Positions 27,701 through 36,658 of a stretch of DNA of 64,000 nt are shown piece after piece. Location: contig JBBIKW010000015.1 of NCBI GenBank assembly GCA_037445225.1, positions 44,168 through 108,167 on the forward strand. Reading direction: 5' to 3'. Made by a program: the position numbers and the translations under genes. Every line of letters begins with the position of its first letter. Within the stretch, counting starts at the first letter, position 1. The notes beneath the pieces were generated by a model. It was not told the DNA's origin and made no database searches. It saw only the letters and a program-made list of their open reading frames with translations. The DNA comes from M3007 sp037445225. Lineage in GTDB: Bacteria; Bacteroidota; Bacteroidia; Chitinophagales; Saprospiraceae.

Positions 27701-29087
27701 CAACGGCGCACCTCAAGACAGTGTGCTCTTCCACTGTGCTGATCTCGGTGAGCAAGCGGTAGAAGTGTGGGCCCAGGACCTCTCCGGAAATGCCGCCCAA
27801 TGCATCGTTCCGGTGCGCATCCAGGATCCGTCTATGGCCTGTGCGCCAGTGCACGTGAGCGTGGCAGGCGCTCTGAGAACGCTCCATGGAGAAGGGCTAC
27901 AGGATGCCGTAGTGTCGCTCGAGGGCAACCCCTTGCCTACTGGTGCTGTGAAGACCGTTTCCAATGCTGCTGGCTTCTTCCAATTTGCAGCGGTGCCTAA
28001 AGGGGGCGATTATGTGCTAACTCCATTCAAAAACGATGACCCGCTTAACGGCGTATCCACTTACGACCTCTTTTTGCTCCACCAGCATATCATCGGCATG
28101 AATCCCCTCGACCATCCCTATAAGATCATTGCTGCCGACATCAACCGCAGTCGATCCGTAACGACGTTAGACATACTCGAGCTGCGCAAACTCATCTTAG
28201 GCATATACACCGCTTTCCCAGAAAACACGTCTTGGCGCTTTGTCGACGCCGACTACGCCTTTCCTGCGCCGAATAATCCCTTTCAGGAGGTTTTTCCGGA
28301 GGCGCGGCAGTTAGAGCATTTGGTGTCGGATGCTACGAACGAGCGCTTTGCCGCTATCAAAGTGGGCGATTTAAATGGGAGCGCCCTCCCCAACGATGTG
28401 GATGCTGCTGCTCAAGAGCGCACCCTCGGCACAGCAACCCTGTGCGTGCGGCCGACATCCGACAGCGCCAAGGGCGAAGAGGCAGTGCTCTTCTACGTCG
28501 ACACGCTTCTGAACGCTTTTCAGGCGACCATTCACCATCCCGGCAGGGAGCTGCTCCGCTTGGAACCAATAGCGCCTATGCTTTGGGAGCACTTCGCTGT
28601 TTTCCCAGAGCGCGAAGCCTTCACTGTGGCTTGGGATGGGCAAGCGCGCCCGGCGTGGAAGGCTTACTTCCGGGCTAAGCCGACCCAACCCTCTGCTGTA
28701 GACGATGCCCTGTGGCTGTCGGATGCCATAACACCTCCTGCGGCCTTTGCCCTCAACTGCCCTACGCCGATGGAAGTATCGCTGCGTGTTGATGCGGGCC
28801 CTTCGTCGCCGCTCGAAAGCCGCCCCTCGCTCGAAGTGTATGGTTGTGCGCCCAACCCGTGGAGGCAGTCAACGCAGTTGCGCTTTTTCTTGCCCCGCCC
28901 AACAGAGGTGCTCGTGGAGGTGTTTGACCCGGCTGGACGACTCCTCTACGGGCACCAACGCTCGTTTCCCTGTGGGAACCAGGCGATAGCGCTGCAGTAT
29001 ACCGACTGGCCGGCTGCACCGGGCCTGTATTTCTTCCGCCTAACAGCAGACGGACAGCGCTTCTACGGTACTATGTGGCGCCAATGA
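24774..29087 (+). CDS. Large T9SS-exported surface protein with HYR/Ig-like repeats, CNA-B-like and dockerin-like segments
   Basis: 1437 aa. Signal peptide at 1-28 (VSVAASWALSSAQ). The body is a Cys-rich series of HYR-like units recognisable by DTTGPRLKCPSDTLLSTD, DDVPPSARC, DKLRPVCIPVPDVS and RDTVPPEYRGCPEG, each followed by an ASDNC-type second half. Around 1022-1110 is a carboxypeptidase-regulatory/CNA-B-like unit (GLQDAVVSLEGNP ... AGFFQFAAVPKGGDYVLTP). Around 1119-1145 ADINRSRSVTTLDILELRKL resembles a type I dockerin repeat. The last 75 residues are a T9SS type A sorting domain (GCAPNPWRQS ... APGLYFFRL). It is likely a cell-surface or released structural protein; no catalytic domain is seen. 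Confidence 0.88.
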   Translation: MQKIPSPTLRLVSTFVSVAASWALSSAQVCNDLSAIALGYSCEVLVTPDMVLEGGGHDTLYAVELYTSEGLPVGPILGAAQLNDTLQAVVTHLGSGQSCTGRLVAIDALAPSIACSPLSIPCVLPDYSPPQLAALGLSEAYPSAVENCGPFSMTFVDGVQSVDCIQGLVARIWRTWTAADASGNTASCIQPIDIYTVSPKSIVFPTDTVLSCEDAWPTPTQTGIPSVFFQQQWWPLGANTSACGLTVDHQDQVIPMCGGSEVLLRTWTVYNSCEGPGTAFVQQHLQRIYVVDTTGPRLKCPSDTLLSTDPFTCACHWQLPEVLLSDACSEIAGVSAQWNVRGVDYSALGNVVDSAGTSPLIGKWAEPALLPAGEAIVFTYTATDACGNTTSCSFRAVVADDVPPSARCLQSTQVALNANGEAWLWANTLDLGSVDNCAPVRFKARRDDSSACLTGDCFYDRVHFCCSDVGKIVPIVLRVYDVPVDSGAVGIEHFAENANDCWVQVRVVDKLRPVCIPVPDVSVSCANFDPSLHQYPAPSFSDNCCLDSVFAVSVDRSAFDSLCQRGTIVRVFQAVDCQGLTSTCSQYIFIDEALSYAVRFPDDLLVNDCDSTGLYPPAPQILGPHCSWVGISYQDRVHQAGKLACYWIEREWKIVDWCRYNPNAPLVEVPNPMPSENPLDTANLPGPIVAPPGFWPPSTVQRIRPTDAQPTHFGVFWSPNGYLYRQIILIRDTVPPEYRGCPEGTVQVCDHTTNAAEFWNAPQWNHPLVPNSSDLCEAAVDLAVTARDLCSKGNLNVRYRLFLDLDGDGAQETVVSSDNPPPAGTVRYGNALTPDFAGGELRPFDLRPVPPEEKYRFTIQLGGSANLSGFLRWNTEKEPFQYALPQLPHGEHRIEWTADDGCGNRSVCAYPVLVRDCRPPDLVCLAGLNVNLPHGHPVPLYASDFLLSVEDNCTPLSSVRLGIRRADSGVGFPQLPNGAPQDSVLFHCADLGEQAVEVWAQDLSGNAAQCIVPVRIQDPSMACAPVHVSVAGALRTLHGEGLQDAVVSLEGNPLPTGAVKTVSNAAGFFQFAAVPKGGDYVLTPFKNDDPLNGVSTYDLFLLHQHIIGMNPLDHPYKIIAADINRSRSVTTLDILELRKLILGIYTAFPENTSWRFVDADYAFPAPNNPFQEVFPEARQLEHLVSDATNERFAAIKVGDLNGSALPNDVDAAAQERTLGTATLCVRPTSDSAKGEEAVLFYVDTLLNAFQATIHHPGRELLRLEPIAPMLWEHFAVFPEREAFTVAWDGQARPAWKAYFRAKPTQPSAVDDALWLSDAITPPAAFALNCPTPMEVSLRVDAGPSSPLESRPSLEVYGCAPNPWRQSTQLRFFLPRPTEVLVEVFDPAGRLLYGHQRSFPCGNQAIALQYTDWPAAPGLYFFRLTADGQRFYGTMWRQ

Positions 29088-29931
29088 TAGAGTTATGCTG
29101 TCTTATTTTTTAATTATAAATACTTGATTATCAATGCTTTTTGATCTTAATGTCTCAGCCTCAGAATAACGCTAATGAAAATACCTAAAGTTTATTAGCG
29201 CAAAAGCATGCGGGCTATCCCAACCGCTAAACATGAGGCTCAGTTGGAATAATTTCGATGCCGAAAACGTAAAATTGCACAATCAGCAGCGGGTCAGTTT
29301 TTTTTATCAATCGCCCTCCCTTCGTGGGTTTTCTGAAAAAACATTCCAAGAATCTGAATTTTCAGGAAACGGTTTTGTTGTGCGAGTCCCTTCTGCTCCG
29401 GGTTTCTCTTTTCCACTGGAGTGTCTTCTCCGGGCTGCGATTTGAATGAATCTGTCTATGTTTAGCAGCTTCTTTTTATTGCTCAAACCCTACGGCGTAC
29501 CTTTTCGCTTCCACTACAGTTCTCCATCGGAAAAATTGCTCCCTGTTTTGAGAGCCTTCGCCGATGCCAAGCACACCTTTTGCGCCAGCAACGGCACACT
29601 GCCGCTCGCCACGTGAACAAACTGCCTGCCTCGCTTTTTCTGCTCTCGATAGTACTCACTCGCCGACATGTACACTCGTCCGGACCTGGCCTCAGGCTTC
29701 CCCACCGCCCAAGAGCGGCGTTGTGCTCCGATTTGTAGTTTTGAAAGGGCAGATGGGCTTACCTTTGCCCTGCCCCGAAAAGTCTTCTGTTGCATACCCT
29801 TGAGGTAGGCGTGTGGGCACCATTTTTTAGCTACGGCAGAAAAGAGGCGAAGGATTCGCGCCACAAAGTCTGTAGGTATCGAAACCTTCTTGATTGAGCA
29901 AAATCGCTGCTTATCTTTTAGCGGACCGTTG
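29088..29931. other. 0.85-kb region without a recognisable gene
   Basis: Begins with an AT-rich stretch (29095-29180, for example ATTTTTTAATTATAAATACT), unlike the GC-rich flanks. A 70-codon plus frame at 29233-29445 and a 142-codon minus frame at 29514-29942 show no family features. The start of the minus frame, SNGPLKDKQRFCSIKK, resembles peptides encoded by the repeats at 1.9 and 2.3 kb. Probably decayed sequence. Confidence 0.5.
29899..29926. repeat. Dispersed short copy of the 1.9/2.3-kb repeat
   Basis: CAAAATCGCTGCTTATC followed by TTTTAGCGGAC matches the last third of the direct repeats at 1861-1955 and 2265-2374 (CRAAATCGCTGCT ... GGAC), about 27.5 kb away. On the minus strand all three encode [SN]-x-P-[FL]-x-x-[EK]-Q-R-F or a close variant. 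Confidence 0.5.
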
Positions 29932-30627
29932 CTAAGGGGCACCGCTTTTTAATACCACCTCGAATGCTTCTTTCCGGCGTCGAGCAACCGGCACGCGGCT
30001 TTGGTCGCGCATGATTGCAAAATCGCCACTATCTGTTTTGAGGGGTTGTTTCTCCAAGGTAGTCTGAACCACATGCGATTGATGCGGTCGGAAAAACTGC
30101 GGCGCAGGCAGTATTTCTTCAAATTCCTTGAGGTTGCGAGAGGTCACGCAGCGCTCTCCTGAAGTCAGATGCACAAAGCAATAATTGCCATAGCTTTCGA
30201 TGCGGATGATTTGTGCCAGTTGGACAAAGATTAGGCCTGATGCTGTAGGAAGCACAATGCGCTCAAATGTCTTATGGAATGCCGCGTTTAGAAGACTGGT
30301 AAGTTGTGTCTGCTGATGGGCTACGTCGATTTGTCGGCACACCTTCTCCACTGCGGATACTAATTCCTCCGCAACGATTGGTTTGAGCAGATAGTCGATG
30401 GCGTTGTAGCGGAAGGCGCGAAGGGCAAAAGCGTCGTGGACGGTGGTAAAAACCACGTCGAAGTCGATATTGCCAAGGCGGTCGAGCAGGTCGAATCCCG
30501 TGCCGTCTTCCATTTCCACATCGAGGAAGAGGACTCTGGGATGAACCGACTGCAACAGTGTTGTGCCAGCGTCCACACTGCTGGCTTCCCCTAAAAGGAC
30601 TGTGTGTGGTAAGTGCTTTTGGAGCAT
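29932..30627 (-). CDS. LytTR-family response regulator, start codon region damaged
   Basis: 231 aa from the ATG at 30627. A receiver domain with phospho-acceptor VLFLDVEMEDGTGFDLL and conserved YLLKPI is followed by a LytTR DNA-binding domain (IIRIESYGNYCFVHLTSGER ... SRVPVARRRKEAFE). The true receiver N-terminus, AVIIDDEPAARAYLRT, is encoded in frame just upstream (to 30675), including the acidic DD pair. No ATG, GTG or TTG precedes it before a TAA at 30685-30687. The short form would lack beta-1 and the Mg-binding acids, so it is likely non-functional. It is divergent from the wrecked kinase that would have been its partner. Confidence 0.72.
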   Translation of the reverse strand: MLQKHLPHTVLLGEASSVDAGTTLLQSVHPRVLFLDVEMEDGTGFDLLDRLGNIDFDVVFTTVHDAFALRAFRYNAIDYLLKPIVAEELVSAVEKVCRQIDVAHQQTQLTSLLNAAFHKTFERIVLPTASGLIFVQLAQIIRIESYGNYCFVHLTSGERCVTSRNLKEFEEILPAPQFFRPHQSHVVQTTLEKQPLKTDSGDFAIMRDQSRVPVARRRKEAFEVVLKSGAP

Positions 30628-30730
30628 GGTGCGCAGATATGCCCTCGCAGCAGGTTCATCATCGATGATAACGGCACTGATTTTTTACTAACTTCTTTAT
30701 CCGATTTTTACATTGCTTAAGACCCTGGTT

Positions 30731-33700
30731 ATGCTGCGTGCGCTTTTCACCATTACCTGGATTACTATGTTATACATGGGATGCACGCCTGCCTGGGCGC
30801 AACACTTGGTCTGGAGGTCGTACACATCCGATCAGGGGCTGCCGAGCAATGAAGTGCACGAAGTCATGCAGAACAGCAGGGGATATCTCTGGTTCGCCAC
30901 AGCGCATGGCCTTTGTCGGTTCAGCGGCTACGAATGTGTTCCGCCGGCGGACACCAGTGCTTCGAGGGGTACAGGGGCTTTTTTACCTATAAAAGATGGT
31001 AAGGGACGGATATGGTTTCCCCGCTTAGGTGGCAGTGTGTGGCGCGTAGAAAAGGACACCATTCGGGCATGGGAATTCAACGACGCCATTGCTCTCTACC
31101 GGCAACAATACCGCTTGCCCTAAGATCTGGCGATAGAAACCGACAGAACGGTGTGGTTGGCATTTATCAATAAAGGGTTTCTCAAAATGAGCCCGAAAGG
31201 CCAAATACAAACCATAGCCGACCCCCATCGTCAAGCGTTCATCTTACTCAATTGGGTAAAAATTTGCTTTACACTACCCAAGCCATCAAGCTGCCAGAAG
31301 GAACAGTACGTCCGCTGAATATATCCACCGAAGTGATCACTTATCGCCATGGCCACATAGAAACTCTTTCCTGCCTGCCGGTAAGCCCCTGGGTGCATCA
31401 CTCCCGGCGCGGGTTTTGGCGCCTGCGCAACGGCGACCTGCTGCATGGGTACAACGGCACTTTTTACCTCATCCGCGACAACCGGCTCCTGTGGCAGGTA
31501 AACGCCAATATCGTAGCGGGACAAGTACCGGAAACGATGAGCAGAGCACTGCTCATGGCGGCCCACAGTGGTCCGCACAGTGACCCTTTTTATTTCCCTT
31601 CGCTCGAGGCCTTACAGCAAGGCAAAGGACAAAACCTCTTGCCCGGGTATTTTGTCACCGACATAGAGGAAGACAGGCATGGCAGCTGGTGGGCCGTTAC
31701 GCATCATGCCGGCGTTTTGTACTCCAAAAACCCGGGCATGGAAATTTTCGATACAGCTGCCGGGCTTCCCTCGTCCGATGTAATATGCCTGAGCCATGGC
31801 CGGCTAGACCATTTTTGCCGCTTTCCGGCCGCCCAGTATTGCCGCCATTGAAAGTGCAGGCGGGCAGCACAAGACCATATTGACCCTTACCCTGAGCACC
31901 CGCAAAGCGCGGGCGATCTACTTCGACTCCTCCACGCATAGACTGTGGTGCAGCAATCCGGTATGGTATCGGGAAAAAGGACACTGGCAAGTAGCCTTGT
32001 GGCGGGATCCCCAAAACGAAGCCTTGATGCCTGCTCAATCCAAGACTTTGACCGTAGCCCCCGACCGGAAGAACATTTGGGCAGCTGTCAGCCAGGGTTT
32101 CCAGATAGATACCACGGGGAAGTACGCCTACCAGCAAGGTGACGTAGCCGAGACAGCTCCCTTAATGCGCAGTTTTTCCGTGACGCCCGACGGCAAGGGC
32201 AACCTCTGGGTTACCACAAACGGTGGGCTAAAGTTGTGGCGGGAGGGGCGCTACTACGAGCCGCCTTTTCATCATCCCGCCTTGCGTTTTCAACCCCGGC
32301 AGGTGGTGTGCTGGCCCAATGGACAGATGGCCATCAGCCTGCGCAGTGCCGGCCTGCTGATACGCGACACTAGCGGAAATATCTGCCATCTTACTCAGGC
32401 CGACGGACTTTGCTCCGACCTGATCACCAAACTCTATCTCAGTCCTGACGGCGTACTCTATGCCTGCTCAAACGCCGGCCTGAGCAGCATCGTGTCGCAA
32501 ACGCGAAGGAAGCTGGAAGATCCTCTGTATCGATACCAAAGAGGGGCTTCCCTCCAACCAGGTGAACGATGCTGTGGTTTTTGCTGGGTATACCTGGGGC
32601 GCCACGGATCTGGGCCTGGTCGGCTTTCGCGAATTGCCGGCGCCGGCTCCTATGCCGCCTCCGGTACTAGAACGCCTCCAGGTCAACAACCGCACAGCCG
32701 CCTTTTCACCCGGTCTTCGCCTCTTGCATGCATCCAACACGCTTTCTATCCGCTTTTATGCGCTGCACTATCGTTCGGAAGGCCGAATACCTTATCGCTA
32801 CCGGCTTAGGGAGAGCAGCGCCGAGTTTACGCAAACCTTTGCGAGAGAAGTACAATTTGCCAATCTCTCTCCAGGTCGGTACACCTTCGAGATGCAGGCC
32901 CAGAATGAGGCCGGCGGGTGGAGTGCGCCTACCGTATGGGCTTTTGAGATTCGGCCAGCCTGGTGGCAAACGGGTTGGTTTTGGGGCGGACTGCTGCTTA
33001 CACTCGTGCTTGGCACAGCGGGTTGGTACTGCGACCGACTGCAAAAAGCTCAGCGCGAGTCGGAGATGAGCCATAGGATGCGAGAGCTGGAGTCGGCAGC
33101 CCTGCGTGCCCAGAGGAATCCGCATCTTATCTTCAGTTGCCTCACCAGCATCCAACATTTCATTGCAGAAAACGACGCCACCGAAGCCACTGATTACTTG
33201 GTGCGCTTTGCCCGCCTGGTGCGCTTAGCCCTACACGGATCGGTGGGCAGGACGCATACCCTGCGCGAAGAAGTAGAAATGCTGGAGAGCTACCTCGCCC
33301 CGGAGCAGTTGCGCTTCCCCGACAGGTTCACCTATGACATCGACATCGAGGCAAGCTTAGACCCCGACGATATCTCCCTGCCGCCCCTGCTGGTGCAACC
33401 TTTTGTAGAAAACGCACTGCTACACGGCATGAAAAATAAAATGCAGGGCGGACGCTTTGGAGTGACTTTTGCCCTCGATGGCTCAACACTTATCGTCACA
33501 GTAAGCGACAACGGCCTGGCCATGGAAGTCGCTTCGCCCCATGCTGCGGCAGGCCGCAGGTCGGTAGACATGATGCTGACGCAGCGCCGACTGGTCATAT
33601 TGGCCGGACAATCCAGCGAAGCGGCCTTCCGGCATGAGAACATCACCGATGCCAAAGGTAATGCGGCGGGTATGAAGGTGGAATTACGGATACCCCTGGA

Positions 33701-33731
33701 AGGTCAGAATACAGATGGAATATCTGCATAG
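30731..33731 (+). pseudogene. Decayed histidine kinase with periplasmic propeller and LytS-type kinase domain
   Basis: Starts with an intact signal peptide (MLRALFTITWITMLYMG). A two-component-regulator propeller (SDQGLPSNEVHEVMQNSRGY), a Y_Y_Y-like domain (AREVQFANLSPGRYTFEMQA), a membrane helix near 32970-33030 and a His_kinase domain follow, in three frames. Damage: TAA at 31121-31123; frame changes near 31250, 31850 and 32510. Translation continues sensibly across each (for example DLAIETDRT after the TAA). The kinase box reads LRAQRNPHLIFSCLTSIQHF instead of the usual LRAQMNPHFIFNCL, so degeneration includes substitutions; the phospho-acceptor His remains. The ATP lid is still readable (DNGLAMEVASPHAAAGR). 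It cannot produce a full-length protein. Confidence 0.9.
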
Positions 33732-33839
33732 CTCAACACCTCAAAGCCTTTCTTTTTTAATGGATAGTTCTCCTATACCGGCGCTATGATGACGTTGCAC
33801 CGGGCTTACAGGGCGGCTGCTGCTATGCGCATGCCTTTG

Positions 33840-34189
33840 GTAAGAAACGGCACAGAGCTGTACCCGATTGCAAACAAATGGGCGTGCAATGCCGGTCAAT
33901 TATCCCACGCAAAACAGGAAACAGGTGCGGCCCACGTTATACTTCATCCAGAACGACCGTTTTGTCCTGAGGCGGCGTGAGATAAAGATCGGACTCGCTA
34001 AGTTTGTTAAGGTCGTCGGGGTTCTCCAAATCCGGATATACCGTGCTTGAGTTCCATGAGGGAGGCAGCCAGGCGCTTGGCTAAAGAGGTTTTTGCTACT
34101 TGCCGCGGCCTCACAATAGCCACTGCGGGAAACCTTTTTGAGAGCCGGGTAATTTCTTTTCCCGCAAAGCGTAGGAGGTGCGGTTGCAT
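33840..34189 (-). pseudogene. Decayed AAA_14/DUF4143-type ATPase fragment
   Basis: On the minus strand from about 34189, KEITRLSKRFPAVAIVRPRQ leads into VAKTSLAKRLAASLMELKHG, a mutated form of the family start (FPxVxILGPRQVGKTTLAK). After a frame change near 34035 the text continues YPDLENPDDLNKLSESDLYL, TPPQDKTVVLDEV, then TAA (33937-33939) where the family has Gln, then RGPHLFPVLRGIIDR. Walker A has lost both glycines, Walker B is readable, and the C-terminal DUF4143 half is absent. These ATPases are found across bacteria, often variably present, with roles still debated. Confidence 0.82.
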
Positions 34190-34320
34190 CTAAACCAATA
34201 CCCAGCCAAATGAAAAAATTGCAGGGAAATATACCCTTACCACCTTTGGCGCCTCCAAATCTCATCTCATTATGACCGAATCGCACTGAGGGCTCCGTAC
34301 CCCCGCGCTCTCTCTGGATA

Positions 34321-36059
34321 TTGCACTGTCCAAACACACCGTTATTTGCCATGCCTCACTTATCTGGCCCGGGCGACGCTCCTGCCCCTGATGTGCAAGT
34401 GCGCTTGATGAGCGGTTGCCAGATGAGTTTGCGATCCAGCAACGCGGAAGGCCTCCTGTATTTCCGGTATTTCAATACCGGTCCGTTTACGCTGTACCTG
34501 CCGCAGTACCCCAGCGCTAATTAGTCGGTTTGCGAAGATGATATGCTCATTGACACCGGACCGGGGCCATGGCAGGATACCATCAAGGCGACGTTTATCC
34601 TGCCTCCGGTTCAGCAGGAATGCGCTTCGCCGGAAGTAACCCTCGACATGCCCTCCAATTTCAGGTGGTGCTTGGCCTCCTTACTTGTAGAGGTATTCGT
34701 GCGGAATACGGGCAACATCCTTGCGGAAGACGTCGTCCTGGCCTTTGTCAAACCGAGGGAATTAGATGTGGTCGCAATCAACCTGCCGCTCGCGCAGCAA
34801 AACGGCGATACGCTGGTCTTTTTCCTAGGTGCTATTCCGCCCTTGGCTGTCGCCACTGCAAAATTGGAGTTGAAGGTCAATTGCAGTTTTTTCATCTTCG
34901 AGCGAACGGTATGCGCGGAAGCTTTCGCGCGAACCCTGCGGCCTTGCCTATTCGTACCCCCGCCTTCCTCAGAGATCAAACTGACAGCGCAATGCGTAGC
35001 CGACACGGCTCTGCGCTTTACCATCCAAAACATCGGCGATGCGCCTACCTCTACTCCGCACGCTTACCGTCTCATCCGGAGCAAAGAGGTAGTCCAAACC
35101 GGCAATTTCAGCCTGTTGAGCCAGGAAAGCATGAACGTAGATGTGCCGGCAGATAGCGCCACTTATCGCATGGAGGCCACCAAATTTTCCGATGGTACCC
35201 TAACGGCCGTCGCCCTGGAAAACTGCGGCGGGCTAACACCTGCCTCGGTCAATGCATTCTGGCTGGACAGAGGCCCGCCGGAGTATGATTTTGCCTGCCG
35301 ACAAGTCTTTGGCGCCCTCGATCCGAACCTAAAAACGGCGGTGCCCACGGGGATTGGCTCTGAAAAATTGATCGCGGCCAACACCCCTTTTGAATATACC
35401 ATCGACTTTCAAAACACGGGAACCGATACGGCATTCCGCGTACTCCTGTTCGACGTGCTGCCACCAGGGGTAGACATCAACATGTTCCGGCCTGTCTCTG
35501 CCTCGCACGAACATGTCTGGGAAATCCGTGGCAGGGATACGCTAGAGGTATTGTTTTTTCCCATCGCCTTGCCCGACAGCAACGCGAATGAACCGGCTTC
35601 GCACGGTTTTTTTACGTTTGCGATCGACCAGCTTCCCGACTTGCCCGACGGAATGGTTTTTGAAAACAAAGCCTCCATCATTTTCGACTTCACCCCGCCC
35701 ATCGTCACCAATACCGTGCGGCATACCATCGGGCAGTTGATCGCTCAGGTGGAGGAAGCGCTGCAAAAAGGAACACCGCTGTGGAGCGTTCTCGGCAATC
35801 CTACACGCGATGCGGCCGTTTTTATCTCCAGCGCATCCCTTGAAGGTGGCAAGCGCTTTGTACTCTTTGACGCCGCCGGCCGTCCGGTGTGCGAAGAGAA
35901 CAGTTTGCGGGCGATACATTCGAGTTCCAGCGCGATGCGTTGCCGCCAGGATGGTATGTGTTTAGGATCAGCGATGCCGGAGGAAGGCTTTTTCTGGACG
36001 AAGAATTGCTGTCGAATGAACGGATTTCGCAAAATAAAAGGGTATTTTGGTTGGATTAA
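34321..36059 (+). pseudogene. Broken T9SS surface protein, paralogue of the gene at 38.5-41.4 kb
   Basis: The frame contains VQVRLMSGCQMSLRSSNAEG, an in-frame TAG at 34522-34524, then continues unchanged (SVCEDDMLIDTGPGPWQDT) to a frameshift near 35905. In the next frame a full T9SS sorting domain ends at 36059 (GDTFEFQRDALPPGWYVFRI ... NKRVFWLD). The middle matches the intact gene downstream almost motif by motif: DFQNTGTDTAFRVLLFDVLP versus RFQNTGTDTAFTVIVRDTLS, NEPASHGFFTF versus NEMASHGFVKF, IIFDFTPPIVTNTVRH versus IYFDFNDPVITNATHH. The 5' SprB-like part is missing. The longer ORF to 36588 simply overruns the frameshift. Confidence 0.88.
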
Positions 36060-36658
36060 CGCGCAACTATTTGCGATATCCTCATGGATCCCGTGCCCAG
36101 CCTGCCATGCCTCTGACGCTATTTCCTGGCTGCCTGAAATCCCCGACGGCACACAGATTTACGACCAGGATACCCTGATCTTTCTGGTTTTCAAAGAGCA
36201 GCAAGTGTTCAGCAACTACAACATCCAGCCGGCGGACACGACAACCTATGTGTTGAGCAATCACTCCTGCGATTCCACGTATGTGCCGGCAAACGAACGC
36301 AGCATGTTACTCATCTCACAGTACGATGAACTGTGCCACAAAGCGAAATACCTGAGCAAGCGCAGCTTTACACCCAGTGAACAACTAATCAAACGGATAA
36401 CCAACTCAATATTTAAACGGGGACAGTGTCACCCGTTGACGGCTTTATCCCATCCCTGTGAGAAAAATAAAACGGGGTTACCACAGCCACAGGATGTAAA
36501 ACTCAGCACCCACGCGGCTGTTCGGTTTCCTATTCCAAACTGCCACTTAAAGGGCGACACCGCCCAGAAGGATTGGGAGCTTTTTTGAGTTGACGTCAAT
36601 CAATTCTAAGTTTTTGAGGATTGACTAATATCTTTGGCATAAAAAGAGCTGCTGCCCT
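36060..36658. other. Remnant sequence between the broken surface gene and the AraC gene
   Basis: The plus frame that carries the pseudogene upstream stays open to 36588 and encodes text such as DGTQIYDQDTLIFLVFKEQQ, which looks protein-like but matches no family I recognise. There is no start codon context or domain. It is probably another gene fragment. The promoter of the AraC gene lies at its right end. Confidence 0.45.
36629..36636 (+). promoter_or_regulatory. -7 box for the AraC-family gene
   Basis: TATCTTTG, a perfect TAnnTTTG, 22 bases before the GTG start at 36659. A TTTTTG lies only 12 bases upstream of it, not at the usual 19, so the -33 contact is unclear. Confidence 0.5.

Noticed and set aside
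29233..29445. 70-codon plus frame
   Set aside because: No family, no promoter, and located in degenerate AT-shifted sequence.
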